Positions 40,722-49,315 of a stretch of 64,000 bases of DNA are shown here, piece after piece. Position 1 is the stretch's first letter. Each line of letters opens with the position of its first letter. The notes beneath the pieces are model-generated. The model was given only the letters and a program-made list of their open reading frames with translations, searched no databases and was not told where the DNA came from. Source of the DNA: Methylobacterium fujisawaense (GTDB taxonomy: Bacteria; Pseudomonadota; Alphaproteobacteria; Rhizobiales; Beijerinckiaceae); contig NZ_JACJIM010000005.1 of assembly GCF_014138435.1 (NCBI RefSeq), positions 434,001 through 498,000 on the forward strand, given 5' to 3'. The position numbers and the translations under genes are program-made.

Positions 40722-42140
40722 CTAGTGCTCGTGGCCGCCCGCGTTCGAGGCCGTGCGGCGCGTCCGCGGATCGACGACCCGCAGGTCGGTCTGCCGGGCG
40801 CGCCGGGCCTTCGGGGTGTCCGGGGCGCGGGCCGGCTCCGGCATCGGCTCGCCGGTCCACTCGTATGCGAGGGTGCCTTCCGGATGCCTGTACCAACCGG
40901 GGTCGCGGTAATCGCCGGCCGCCAGTCCCGGACGGACCTTCAGGACCGTGAACATCCCGCCCATCTCGACCGACCCGAACGGGCCCGCGCCGGTCATCAT
41001 GGGCAGCGTGTTCTCGGGCAGCGGCATCTCCATCTCGGACATCATGCCACCGCCCGTCGAACCCATCGGCATGTAACCTGGGGCGATCTTCTGGATCTGC
41101 TTGGCCGTGCTCTTCAGGTTCACGCCGATGTAGGTCCGCACGTTGTGGCCCATGGCGTTCATGGTGTGGTGCGACTTGTGGCAGTGGATCGCCCAGTCGC
41201 CCGGGTTGTCGGCGTTGAACTCGATGGCCCGCATCTGCCCGACCGCGACGTCGACCGACACCTCCGGCAACTGATAGTTTTCGTTGATCCAGCCGCCGTC
41301 CGTGCCGGTGACCTTGAAGTCGACGCCGTGGACGTGGATCGGGTGGTTGGTCATGGTCAGGTTGCCGAAGCGCATCCGGACCTTGTCGCCCTGGCGCGCG
41401 ACCATCGGATCGATGCCCGGCCACACCCGGCTGTTGAAGCACCACATGTTCATGTTGAGCATCGTGTTGACCTTGGGCACATAGGACCCGGCCTCGATGT
41501 CGTAGGCGTTCAGCAGCCAGACGAAGTCGCGGTCGACCCGCCGCTCGGCGGGGTCGCGCGGATGCACGACGAAGAAGCCCATCATGCCCATCGCCATCTG
41601 GACCATCTCGTCCGAGTGCGGGTGGTACATGAAGGTGCCGGAGCGCCGGAGGATGAACTCGTAGACGAACGTCTTGCCCGGCGGGATGCCGGGTTGGGTC
41701 AGGCCGGCGACCCCGTCCATGCCGTTGGGCAGCGTCTGCCCGTGCCAGTGCACGGCGGTCGCCTCCGGCAGGCGGTTGGTGACGAAGATGCGGACCTTGT
41801 CGCCCTCGACCGCCTCGATGGTCGGTCCCGGCGACTGGCCGTTGTAGCCCCAGAGCCGCGCGTCCATGCCGGGCGCCATCTCGCGCACGACCGGCTCGGC
41901 GATGAGGTGGAACTCCTTCCAGTCGCCGCGCATGCGCCACGGCAGCGTCCAGCCGTTGAGCGTCACCACCGGCTGGTAGTCCGGCCCGCTCGTCGGATAG
42001 AGCGGCGGCTGCATGGTCGCCTTGTCCATGATCGGGGCCTCGGGCAGGCCCGCGGCCTGGACGCGCCCGCTGATCATCGACGTGCCGGCGAGCACGAGGC
42101 CGCCCGCTCCCAGGATCCCTCTGCGCGAGATGTCGGTCAT
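40722..42140 (-). CDS. Multicopper oxidase, copper-resistance type
   Basis: A 472-aa periplasmic oxidase that likely oxidises Cu(I) to Cu(II). It has a Tat signal (DISRRGILGAGGLVLAG). All four copper motifs are intact: ATAVHWHGQ, FMYHPHSDEM, HPIHVHG and IHCHKSHHTMNAM, the last giving the type-1 site with a Met axial ligand. A Met-rich loop near the end (MPMGSTGGGMMSEMEMPL) is typical of cuprous oxidases. It is 41 bp downstream of the outer-membrane factor, same strand. Laccase-type activity is a formal alternative. Confidence 0.92.
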   Translation of the reverse strand: MTDISRRGILGAGGLVLAGTSMISGRVQAAGLPEAPIMDKATMQPPLYPTSGPDYQPVVTLNGWTLPWRMRGDWKEFHLIAEPVVREMAPGMDARLWGYNGQSPGPTIEAVEGDKVRIFVTNRLPEATAVHWHGQTLPNGMDGVAGLTQPGIPPGKTFVYEFILRRSGTFMYHPHSDEMVQMAMGMMGFFVVHPRDPAERRVDRDFVWLLNAYDIEAGSYVPKVNTMLNMNMWCFNSRVWPGIDPMVARQGDKVRMRFGNLTMTNHPIHVHGVDFKVTGTDGGWINENYQLPEVSVDVAVGQMRAIEFNADNPGDWAIHCHKSHHTMNAMGHNVRTYIGVNLKSTAKQIQKIAPGYMPMGSTGGGMMSEMEMPLPENTLPMMTGAGPFGSVEMGGMFTVLKVRPGLAAGDYRDPGWYRHPEGTLAYEWTGEPMPEPARAPDTPKARRARQTDLRVVDPRTRRTASNAGGHEH

Positions 42141-42181
42141 GGTTTCCCTCCGAATGTCATGGGCGGCGCGGGCCCCCGACC

Positions 42182-43762
42182 TCAGCCGCCGGGCGTCGCG
42201 ACGGCGAGGCTCGTGCCCGGGGTGCCCCCGGCGGCCTCGCCGCCGAAGTTGCCCCCCGAGAACCCGCCGCCGACGGTCGCCGCCTTGAGGTCGGTCGCCG
42301 CGATCCAGAAGTCGCGCTGCGCCTCGATCGCCTGGATGTTGCTCAGGATCCTGGCCCGGGCGTCGACGATCAGCGTCGTGACGTCCAGCAGCATGCCGCT
42401 GTACTGGAGCAGCGCCTGGTCCTGGATCGTCCGCCGCAGGGGCAGGACGCTCGTCTGGTAATGCCGAGTGATGTCGTACTGGCCGCGATAGCGCTGGTAA
42501 GCCTCGCGCACCTCGGAGCGGGCGTTGACCGCGCGCTCGGCGAGGCGGTTGGCGCTGGCGAGGTAGCTTTCCTGCGCCCCCCGGACAGCGGTGGCCCCGA
42601 AGTCGTAGATCGGGATGACGAGATCCGCCGAGAACCCGTTCAGGCTGGCCTTGTCGACCTTCGGGGCACCGCCCTCGCCCCCCGCGGTCCTCGACCGCGA
42701 GAACCGGTTCGCGAAGCCCGCATCGAAGACGCTGACGAAGCCGCTGGCCTGGTTCAGCCCGAACTGCCCCACGAGCGATTGCAGCTCGAAGCGGGCTGCC
42801 TGCACGTCGGCCCGCTTGATCATCGCCTCGGCCTCGATGGCGTGCCCGTCGACGAGCCTCCCGGGCAGGGGCGGCAGGCCGTTGGGCAGGCGGAAATCGA
42901 TGTCCCGCCCCCAGAGACCGAGCAGTCGGGTCAGCCGCTCCCGTTCGGCGCGTTGCTGCACCCGCGCCTTAGCGAGCTGCGCGCCCAACTCGCTGTAGAA
43001 GGCGTGCTCGCGCGCCTGTTCCAGCTTGTTCAGAGCCCCCGTCTCGCCCAGCTGCTTGGCCAGCGTCGAGGCGGATTCCGCGCCGGCCAGCGCCTGTTCG
43101 AGGAAGGCGGTCGCCTGGTTGGCCGCGACGGTACGGTAGAATTGCCGGCGCGCCTCGCCCCCGAGCCGCAGGACCTGCTCCGCCGCGTTGTACTGGTCGG
43201 CCGTGAACCGCTGCCGCGCGATCTCGGCGCGCACCGGGAGCGTAGCCAACTCCAGCACGCTGGCGGCGACGGAGCGCTCGATCTCCGTGTTGAAACCCAA
43301 TCCCCATTGCGTGATCGAGAGGCGCGGCGAGGGCGGCAGCGTGGCCTGCACGTACTGCGCCTCGGAGACGCCGAGGTCGTTGAAGGCGGCCTGCAAGCCC
43401 CGGTTCCTCAGGAGCGCGACCTGCACCGCGCCGTCGGCGGTCAAGGGACGGCGCAGCAACGCGTCCACGCGGGCGTCCGCGCTCGGCGCGACGCCCTGGT
43501 CGTCCGCCTTCACGATGTCCTTGCGCAGTTCAAGCGCCGCGTAGCCGCCGGCCACGGAGAGGCCCGCGTCCGGCGAGAAGCTCGCGCAGCCTGCCAAGGC
43601 GAGGCCGAGGCCGGTGATGCTCGCGGCCACGCGCACGAACCGCCCCCGGACGGCCTCGTCCGGCGGTCGCGCGCTCGTACCGGCGTGTCCCGGCGCGGTC
43701 GTCGTGCCACTCATGCCCGGTAGTCCGGCGCCGCCGCCCGTTTGGTTACAGCGACGGGCCAT
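42182..43762 (-). CDS. TolC/CusC-type outer-membrane efflux lipoprotein
   Basis: About 526 aa. A signal region ends in a lipobox (LALAGCASF), followed by two long coiled-coil repeats of an outer-membrane factor (AEIARQRFTADQYNAAEQVL, LGETGALNKLEQAREHAFYS, AERAVNARSEVREAYQRY). It is the only outer-membrane channel in the window, so it may serve both the cus and czc pumps. Start choice: ATG 43762 overlaps the upstream stop (TGATG) and has a G-rich leader. ATG 43714 lies 10 bp after a candidate ECF promoter and would be near-leaderless. Confidence 0.88.
   Translation of the reverse strand: MARRCNQTGGGAGLPGMSGTTTAPGHAGTSARPPDEAVRGRFVRVAASITGLGLALAGCASFSPDAGLSVAGGYAALELRKDIVKADDQGVAPSADARVDALLRRPLTADGAVQVALLRNRGLQAAFNDLGVSEAQYVQATLPPSPRLSITQWGLGFNTEIERSVAASVLELATLPVRAEIARQRFTADQYNAAEQVLRLGGEARRQFYRTVAANQATAFLEQALAGAESASTLAKQLGETGALNKLEQAREHAFYSELGAQLAKARVQQRAERERLTRLLGLWGRDIDFRLPNGLPPLPGRLVDGHAIEAEAMIKRADVQAARFELQSLVGQFGLNQASGFVSVFDAGFANRFSRSRTAGGEGGAPKVDKASLNGFSADLVIPIYDFGATAVRGAQESYLASANRLAERAVNARSEVREAYQRYRGQYDITRHYQTSVLPLRRTIQDQALLQYSGMLLDVTTLIVDARARILSNIQAIEAQRDFWIAATDLKAATVGGGFSGGNFGGEAAGGTPGTSLAVATPGG
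43724..43749 (-). promoter_or_regulatory. Candidate ECF promoter before the outer-membrane factor
   Basis: On the minus strand: GTAACC (43749-43744), 16 bp, CGGA (43727-43724). It matches the spacing and elements seen before the ECF sigma operon and before the gene at 47596. It lies between the two possible starts of the outer-membrane factor and would support the start at 43714 under inducing conditions. Confidence 0.45.
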
Positions 43763-44058
43763 CACCGGCCCCCCGAATCGCGCTTGCCGCCCATGCCGGG
43801 CATCCCGTCCATGCCCGGCATGCCCCCCGTACCGCCGGACCCGGCCTTCGGCGCGACCTGGCGATTGAGCTCGCGCCAATCCTTTGGGTCGACGACGCCG
43901 AAATCCTTCACGCCCTGCGTCACCTTCGCGTAGCGGGGCGGCCGGACCGGGATGTCCGGCTCCGAGGGCAGGACGAGCCCGGCGGGAACGGCGGCGGGCA
44001 TGCAGCCGGCGAGCGGCAGGACCGCCGCGAGCGCGGCCGGTCTCGGCAACTTGAACAT
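43762..44058 (-). CDS. Met/Gly-rich small lipoprotein
   Basis: A 98-aa lipoprotein: signal MFKLPRPAALAAVLPLAGC with lipobox LAGC. The middle has PVRPPRYAKVTQGVKDFGVV and DPKDWRELNRQ. The tail GGTGGMPGMDGMPGMGGKRD is a Met-Gly repeat of the kind that binds Cu(I). It ends in a TGATG overlap with the outer-membrane factor, so they are coupled. It is first of the copper run lipoprotein-OMF-multicopper oxidase. Confidence 0.75.
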   Translation of the reverse strand: MFKLPRPAALAAVLPLAGCMPAAVPAGLVLPSEPDIPVRPPRYAKVTQGVKDFGVVDPKDWRELNRQVAPKAGSGGTGGMPGMDGMPGMGGKRDSGGR

Positions 44059-44226
44059 CTTGGATTTCCCGAGGTGAGGCGGACGGCCGAAGGCAGGCCC
44101 AGGCGTGGCACGGGCCGCGGGTCGAGCGGCGACGGCGTCGCGCCCGGCGAAGGCGTCGGCTCGTTGTGGGTGTGCGAGGCCGTCCCTTCGGAGCGGCCGG
44201 GGGCGGGCGCTAGATCCGCCCGCGCG

Positions 44227-44664
44227 TCACGCTTGGCGCCTCGGCGGCCGCTCGATCCGTAGCGGATGCGCGTCGACGGCCCCGTCCACCTGGACGATCA
44301 GGACCCGCTCGGACGGATGAAATTCCAGGGTGATGCTCGCCCATGGCAGGGTGGGAAGCGCGGCTTGGCACGCGAGCGGGCAGCAGGTCGCCGGGCAGGG
44401 AGGATGCTTGGGGCGATGCCGATGGCCGGGGCATCCTTCGTCGGCGGCCGCCGCCGGCACGGCGAGGGAAGTCCCCCGTATCCCAGCCTCGTCCGGCTCG
44501 TTCTGGCCGCCCAAGGCGCCGGCGGCGTGCGCGAGAGGCGTCGCCGCGGCGGCTGCTATGTGGCGGTGAGCCATCGACTGCCGGCCCATGGTGCACGGCG
44601 CTGCCGGCGCGATGGCCAAGGCCAAGGCGAGTACGGCAAGCAGCAATGCGCGCACGACATTCAC
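44227..44664 (-). CDS. Secreted Cys/His-rich hypothetical protein
   Basis: A 145-aa product with signal peptide MNVVRALLLAVLALALAIAP. The mature part has a His run (MGRQSMAHRHIA) and a dense Cys/His/Pro cluster, CPGHRHRPKHPPCPATCCPL, then a beta-like C-terminal segment (ITLEFHPSERVLIVQVDG). The cluster suggests copper binding. It is 168 bp upstream of the lipoprotein gene on the same strand. Family not recognised. Confidence 0.6.
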   Translation of the reverse strand: MNVVRALLLAVLALALAIAPAAPCTMGRQSMAHRHIAAAAATPLAHAAGALGGQNEPDEAGIRGTSLAVPAAAADEGCPGHRHRPKHPPCPATCCPLACQAALPTLPWASITLEFHPSERVLIVQVDGAVDAHPLRIERPPRRQA

Positions 44665-44900
44665 TGATCAGGGCCCCTGCCTAATCTTCGCGGACATTCT
44701 CACGCCGGGGTGGAAGCTGCAATCCGTGGTGCTCGACCGATGTCCCACAAACTCAGCGTGTTGGAAGTTCGCCACATGCCGGTGTCGACGGCGAAGCCGC
44801 ACTCGGCGGATTGACCGCCACACCGGTGCCAGGACCCCCGCCGCGTTCATGCGACGGGCGCTTGGGGGTACCCGGGACGGGTATCACCGCGGCCCGTCCG

Positions 44901-45512
44901 TCAATGAGCGTGTTCGTGCGGTGTGGAGGGGGCGTCCGGCGCCGGGCGCGTCACTACCTTGCCCGCGGCGGCATCGGGCGTCTTTGGGGCGTCCGCGGTC
45001 TCGTGGTCGTGGCCGTGCTCATGGGGATGGCCGCCGCTTGCGGGGTGGACGTGGTCGCCCGATCTCGGGAGCGCCATGACGCCCAGGCCGTAACGGTAGA
45101 CGTTCTCGCCGCCGAGCCAGCCCGTGACCACGAGGGCCCCGGAACCTCCGGCGAGGAGCACCAGCAGCAGGACGCCCGCGCCTGCGACCTTCCGGCGCTC
45201 CAGCCAGGCGACGCCGGCGGCGGCGAGGAACACGAGCGCGGTGGCGACGGCCCAGCGAAGGTGGACGGTCATGTTCGCGTGCGAGGGCGCGTCGTGATCG
45301 ACCGTGTTGTACGCCGACCAACCCGTGGCGAGGGTCGCGACCGTGACTGCCGCGCCGATCGCGAGGTTCCATCGGGCGGCGGCCGTGAGCGCGCCTCCCG
45401 ATGCCGCTTTCCTGAACAGGGTCCCCGCGGCGAAGAGGACGCTGGCCGTGATGAGGAGGGCGACCGTGAAATGGACCGCGACCGGATGCCAGTTCGGGAT
45501 CACCTCGATCAT
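44901..45512 (-). CDS. DUF2231-type membrane protein with His-rich tail
   Basis: A 203-aa inner-membrane protein with four helices; it begins MIEVIPNWHPVAVHFTVALL, the usual DUF2231 opening with conserved His residues. Later landmarks are NLAIGAAVTVATLATGWSAY and DHDAPSHANMTVHLRWA, suggesting histidine ligands in the membrane. The hydrophilic tail is His-rich (SGGHPHEHGHDHETADAP ... HEHAH). The start at 45512 is chosen because the family begins there. Function unestablished. Confidence 0.8.
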   Translation of the reverse strand: MIEVIPNWHPVAVHFTVALLITASVLFAAGTLFRKAASGGALTAAARWNLAIGAAVTVATLATGWSAYNTVDHDAPSHANMTVHLRWAVATALVFLAAAGVAWLERRKVAGAGVLLLVLLAGGSGALVVTGWLGGENVYRYGLGVMALPRSGDHVHPASGGHPHEHGHDHETADAPKTPDAAAGKVVTRPAPDAPSTPHEHAH

Positions 45513-46034
45513 GATCGTACTCCTAGGAAAACGTCGATGGCGGGACGGGCCGGCTTCTTGCCCGGACCGCCCGCGGTGAGGGGAAAAGCGATGGCGCCGA
45601 ACGCCGGCCCCGGGCCGAGCCCGCCGTCTTCCCCGGATCGGAGACCGCCCTCTCCGCGGCGCTCTCGGCAAGCCTGTCCATGCGAAGGGAGAGCGCCGGC
45701 GGCGAGGCTCCGGAGGCTTCCCGCCCGGCCCGTGGCGTCGGGTACGGCTGGGTCTAAGATCGGGGCATAGGCTTGGCAATTATGCGCGGCACATGCCTAC
45801 GCTCCCGGGCATGCCGCGAGCGCTGTAACGTTTCGGCGGCCGCTTGCGGATTGTTCTCCGAGCGGCGCGGCCGATCATACGTCGCTTTCGGCCGACGAGC
45901 CTCAGGGCGCAGATCGCCGTACGACACGCTCCTACAGGATGGTGCTGCGGTCGTGAGGACACGGTGGGGTGGCGGAACATGCGACGTATCTCTGACATCC
46001 GCTCAGCGGCTACGAACCGGCCCGCCTAGTCCCG
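45513..46034. other. Divergent intergenic region before the ECF operon
   Basis: About 520 bp between the DUF2231 gene and the sigma factor start. Frames on both strands overlap and look like noise. The only site recognised is the candidate ECF promoter at 45825-45850, which would give an untranslated leader of about 180 nt. Confidence 0.4.
45825..45850 (+). promoter_or_regulatory. Candidate autoregulatory ECF promoter
   Basis: GTAACG (45825-45830), 16 bp, CGGA (45847-45850), upstream of the sigma factor gene. The identical pair of hexamer and tetramer with the same spacing occurs before the gene at 47596. ECF sigma factors commonly transcribe their own operon. Confidence 0.6.
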
Positions 46035-46589
46035 GTGCTGCAGGTGGAAGAGGAACTGCGCGCGCTGCTCATCGCCAGCCTTGCGGGCAGCGCGGCCGAC
46101 TACCGGCGCTTCCTGGGGCGGCTCGGGTCGCACCTACGCGCGTATTACAAAGGCAAGCTGGCTCGCTCCGGCCGTACCGACACCGAGGCGGAGGATCTCG
46201 TCCAGGAGACGCTGATGGTGATCCATGTGCGGCGGCACACCTATGACGTCACGCAACCGGTGACGCCGTGGATCCACGCCATCGCCCGCTACAAGCTCAT
46301 CGACCATTTTCGGCGTACGCGTACGGCCGCGGCCGACGTCCCGGTCGAGGATGCCGGCGTGCTGGTGGCTCGCGACGATCATGTCGCGGCGGAGAGCTCG
46401 CTCGACGTCGAGCGCCTCCTGGCGCACCTACCGCCCAAGATGAGGAACGCGATCCTCTCGACGAAGGTCGAGGGCCTGAGCGCCGCCGAGGCGGCCGAAC
46501 GTGCCGGGATGTCCGAGACCGCGATCAAGGTGAGCGTCCACCGCGGCCTGAAGACCCTGGCCAATCTCGTGGGAGGCAAGGCGAGATGA
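46035..46589 (+). CDS. ECF RNA polymerase sigma factor
   Basis: A 184-aa extracytoplasmic-function sigma factor. Region 2 reads AEDLVQETLMVIHVRR and TPWIHAIARYKLIDHFRR. Region 4 reads RLLAHLPPKMRNAILSTKVE then GLSAAEAAERAGMSETAIK and VSVHRGLKTL. The start is a GTG at 46035, or the GTG three codons later. The stop overlaps the anti-sigma start (ATGA). Pairing with an NrsF-type membrane protein is typical of a metal-responsive alphaproteobacterial group (SigF of Caulobacter, from memory). Confidence 0.93.
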   Translation: MLQVEEELRALLIASLAGSAADYRRFLGRLGSHLRAYYKGKLARSGRTDTEAEDLVQETLMVIHVRRHTYDVTQPVTPWIHAIARYKLIDHFRRTRTAAADVPVEDAGVLVARDDHVAAESSLDVERLLAHLPPKMRNAILSTKVEGLSAAEAAERAGMSETAIKVSVHRGLKTLANLVGGKAR

Positions 46590-47236
46590 AGACCGACGAA
46601 CTCATCGGCCTGCTGGGCGCCAGCTTCGAGCGCGAACCGGTCGGGGCCCCCTGGATGACCCGCCGGCTCGCGCTGGCGGTCGCGGTCGGCGCGACGGCCG
46701 CGCTGTGCCTGGCGCTGGCGTTTCTGGGCCTGCGTCCCGGCCTGACCGAGGTCCGGCCGCTCCTGTTCCTCGCGTTCAAGTTCTCGTTCGCGGCCGCGGT
46801 CGGGAGTCTCGCGCTCCGGTATCTCGTCAGGGCGGTCAGGCCCGGCGGCGAGAGCCGCGTCCATCTCGGGGTCGCCGCCTTGCCGTTCCTCGTGGTCGCG
46901 GCGCTGGCGTGCGTGAGCCTTTTGATGGCGCCGACCGAACATTGGCACGGCATGGTATCCGGTCACACCTGGCTCGAATGCCTCATCTCGATCCCCGTGA
47001 TCGCCGTCGTGCCGTTCGCCGTCGTCACCTGGGCGGTTCGACGGTTCGGAGCGCCGACGGATCTCGTGCGGGCGGGTGCCCTGGTCGGCCTCTCCGCGGG
47101 AGCCGTGAGCGCGCTCGGCTATTCACTGCACTGCATGGACGATACCGTACCGTTCGTCGCCGTCTGGTACGGGGGGACGATCGCGATGTGCACGCTCGTC
47201 GGAGCGCTCCTGGGACCGCGCCTCCTTCGCTGGTAG
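46586..47236 (+). CDS. NrsF-type anti-sigma factor (DUF1109)
   Basis: A 216-aa inner-membrane protein with six helices. A short cytoplasmic N-terminus (MKTDELIGLLGASFEREPVG) is the likely sigma-binding part. TM1 is MTRRLALAVAVGATAALCLA, and later helices include ALACVSLLMAPTEHWHGMVS and VSALGYSLHCMDD. Two conserved-looking cysteines (WLECLIS, LHCMDD) and nearby His residues are candidate metal-sensing ligands. It is translationally coupled to the sigma factor. Confidence 0.88.
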   Translation: MKTDELIGLLGASFEREPVGAPWMTRRLALAVAVGATAALCLALAFLGLRPGLTEVRPLLFLAFKFSFAAAVGSLALRYLVRAVRPGGESRVHLGVAALPFLVVAALACVSLLMAPTEHWHGMVSGHTWLECLISIPVIAVVPFAVVTWAVRRFGAPTDLVRAGALVGLSAGAVSALGYSLHCMDDTVPFVAVWYGGTIAMCTLVGALLGPRLLRW

Positions 47237-47520
47237 CGAGCCGGTTCGGAACATCCTCCGGATCGCCTGCCGGGGTTCAAGGGGCGACGCGACGGTTTGG
47301 GGGCCTGTCGCCGGCCGACGCTTCATGTCACGGGCCTCGCTGCGGTATCGCCGCGGATGGGATCCGGCACGACGACGGGCATGACCCTCCCACCCGCCCG
47401 GCCGCGCGAGGCAATGCGGCCGCCGCGCATCCCACAATCGCTTGCAGGATCATCCCCCCGGTGAGCGAGGCGCCGCGCCGGGCGACCCCGGCCCAACCCC
47501 ACAAAGGTTCGCAGCGCGCT

Positions 47521-47546
47521 GTAACGGTACGTCCAAGACATCCGGA
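47521..47546 (+). promoter_or_regulatory. Candidate ECF promoter before small secreted protein
   Basis: GTAACG (47521-47526), 16 bp, CGGA (47543-47546), ending 49 bp before the ATG at 47596. The elements are identical to those at 45825-45850. In both cases CT precedes the GTAACG. Confidence 0.6.
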
Positions 47547-47595
47547 CTTAAAGACAAGGAGCGGCAAGCTTCTCGTCAGATCAACGGGTTCCGCC

Positions 47596-47838
47596 ATGAA
47601 AAGCAAGATCATCCCCGCCTTTGCAGGAATCGCCATGCTCGCCGGACTGCCGGGTTACGCGCTCGCGGGATGGATGGACAACGTCCCACCCCGTTTTCTG
47701 CCCCAGACGCATCAATCGCAACGGACCGAAACGCCTCAGGTCGAAGCTCCGGACGTCGGCCTGACGACCGGATCGATCAGCGCGGTGCCCCGTCGCCCTG
47801 CCGCCGCCCGGTCGGCACCCCCCGCCCAGCACTTCTGA
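47596..47838 (+). CDS. Small secreted protein, proposed ECF target
   Basis: An 80-aa product: signal peptide MKSKIIPAFAGIAMLAGLPG then YALA. The mature part is polar, Pro/Gln/Thr-rich (MDNVPPRFLPQTHQSQRTET) with no Cys, and ends RPAAARSAPPAQHF. It is downstream of the ECF/anti-sigma pair and behind a matching promoter motif, so it is likely induced with them. Unlike the known copper 'bufferin' targets of such sigma factors, it has no cysteines. Function unknown. Confidence 0.6.
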   Translation: MKSKIIPAFAGIAMLAGLPGYALAGWMDNVPPRFLPQTHQSQRTETPQVEAPDVGLTTGSISAVPRRPAAARSAPPAQHF

Positions 47839-48415
47839 ACCTCCCGCGGGGTCCGAACCGCCGGACCGGCCGATTGGGGTTGTACGGGGTGAGGTTTGGC
47901 GCGCCGCCCTGCACCGCCTACCGCGCGGAGGGCCAAGTGTGCGGTAGGTTTCCCAGATGCCCGGACAGCACGCGCGCGGATGCCGGGAGCCCGGAACCTG
48001 CGCCCTTGCGATGGGCGGCCAGCGCAACAGCCCGAGGGCGACGACCGGCTCACGCCTGCGATGCACGCGACCATTCCCCTGTTGACCGCCTTCCAGATTG
48101 CGCGCCCGGCAGACGGCCACACCATGTCCGCGGGCTTGCCAGGGGACCGACGGTGTCGATGCGGCTTCCATGGGTAGCGGCCTCGATCCGGCCTCTGCCT
48201 GCCGTTCGGGGACGGCCATGGCACGGCAGGCCGGACGCGCCATGGCGCGGTCCGGCGGGCTCACGAGAAACGGGTCGCCGAGACGCCCGCCCGGCGAGGT
48301 CGGTCGGCGGATCGACCGCCCGACGGAACGAAACCTTGACCCTCAAGACTTGAGACGCGCCGTCTCCCGTGACACTGGCCTTCCGCCCGGATCGAAAAGC
48401 TGGCATCGTACCTGC
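47839..48415. other. Gene-free stretch before the cus operon
   Basis: About 580 bp. Frames on both strands are open because of high GC but give Arg/Pro/Gly-rich noise, with no start that has a ribosome site. No promoter element matching those elsewhere in the window was found, so the cus operon's promoter is not identified. Confidence 0.4.
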
Positions 48416-48829
48416 GTGACGTTCTTGATCGCCCTTCGGCGACTGTTGCCGCTCCTGGCGGTACTCAGCCTCGCCCTGACGCCGGTGGCCGCGCCCGCGG
48501 CCGCCGCGGGGATGCGCGCGTTCATCATGGCGCAAGCCGCGCCTGAGGCGACCTCGGCCATTGCCCATGCCGAGATGGAGGGGATGGACGTGGGCGACGC
48601 GGACATGGCCGACATGCCGTGCTGCCCGCCCGGGAAGGTGGCGAAGCCCGACTGCGCCAAGGCCGGCTGTCCGCTTTTGGCGCTCTGCCTCGCCAGCGTC
48701 GCCTCCCTCCTGCCGACCGCGGCGTCCGTCCCGGCCCCGGTGGCGACGCGGACGAGCCGGGTGTGGCCCGATGCGGCGTCCTTCGCCAGCCTGTCCGGCC
48801 GCCCCCTACCTGAGCCCCCCCGAGCCTGA
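48416..48829 (+). CDS. Secreted Met/Cys-containing protein, start of cus operon
   Basis: A 137-aa product from a GTG at 48416. The signal is TFLIALRRLLPLLAVLSLAL. A Met/Asp/Glu-rich stretch (HAEMEGMDVGDADMADMPCC) runs into PPGKVAKPDCAKAGCPLLAL, which supplies five to six cysteines. Met and Cys together suggest Cu(I) binding. It is 81 bp ahead of the YtkA-like gene on the same strand. No named family; it resembles in layout the Cys/His protein at 44227. Confidence 0.6.
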   Translation: MTFLIALRRLLPLLAVLSLALTPVAAPAAAAGMRAFIMAQAAPEATSAIAHAEMEGMDVGDADMADMPCCPPGKVAKPDCAKAGCPLLALCLASVASLLPTAASVPAPVATRTSRVWPDAASFASLSGRPLPEPPRA

Positions 48830-48910
48830 GCCCGATGCCGCCGGCGTGAACGCCGGCACGACGCCGCGCGTCCGCGCGTGGCCATCCATCGCGTTCAGGA
48901 GACGAAATCC

Positions 48911-49315
48911 GTGACCACGTACCCCTTCGCGCGCGCCCTCGGTGCCGCGCTGCTCGGCGCCGCGCTGTCGGTCCCGGCCCTGCCGGCGCTCGCCGGCATC
49001 AAGGACTACGCCTTCGAGCCGACCCGGACGGAGGCGAAGGTCGGCGAGACCATCCTCTCGGTGCGCCTCATGGACAAGCGCACCGGCAAGCCCGTTCCGG
49101 ACGCGGTGATCTTCGCCAAGCGCATCGACATGGCGCCCGACAGCATGGACGAGATGACCTCGACGATCGAGCAGGTCCCGTCGACGGAGCCTGGCATCTA
49201 CCGCTTCAAGGCGAAGCTCACGATGGCCGGGGGCTGGCGGCTCTCGCTGGGGGCGAAGGTCCAGGGCGAAACCGGCACCGTCGAGGACAGGCTCGTCTTC
49301 CAGGCGGTCAAGTGA
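48911..49315 (+). CDS. YtkA/FixH-like periplasmic protein
   Basis: A 134-aa secreted protein. A GTG at 48911 with AGGAG eight bases upstream gives the signal peptide (RALGAALLGAALSVPALPAL). The Ig-like domain follows: YAFEPTRTEAKVGETILSVR, MDKRTGKPVPDAVIFAKRID and TEPGIYRFKAKLTMAGGWRL. Such YtkA-like domains are common beside copper efflux genes. Met residues (IDMAPDSMDEMTS) could bind copper. The stop overlaps the start of cusB. Confidence 0.8.
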   Translation: MTTYPFARALGAALLGAALSVPALPALAGIKDYAFEPTRTEAKVGETILSVRLMDKRTGKPVPDAVIFAKRIDMAPDSMDEMTSTIEQVPSTEPGIYRFKAKLTMAGGWRLSLGAKVQGETGTVEDRLVFQAVK

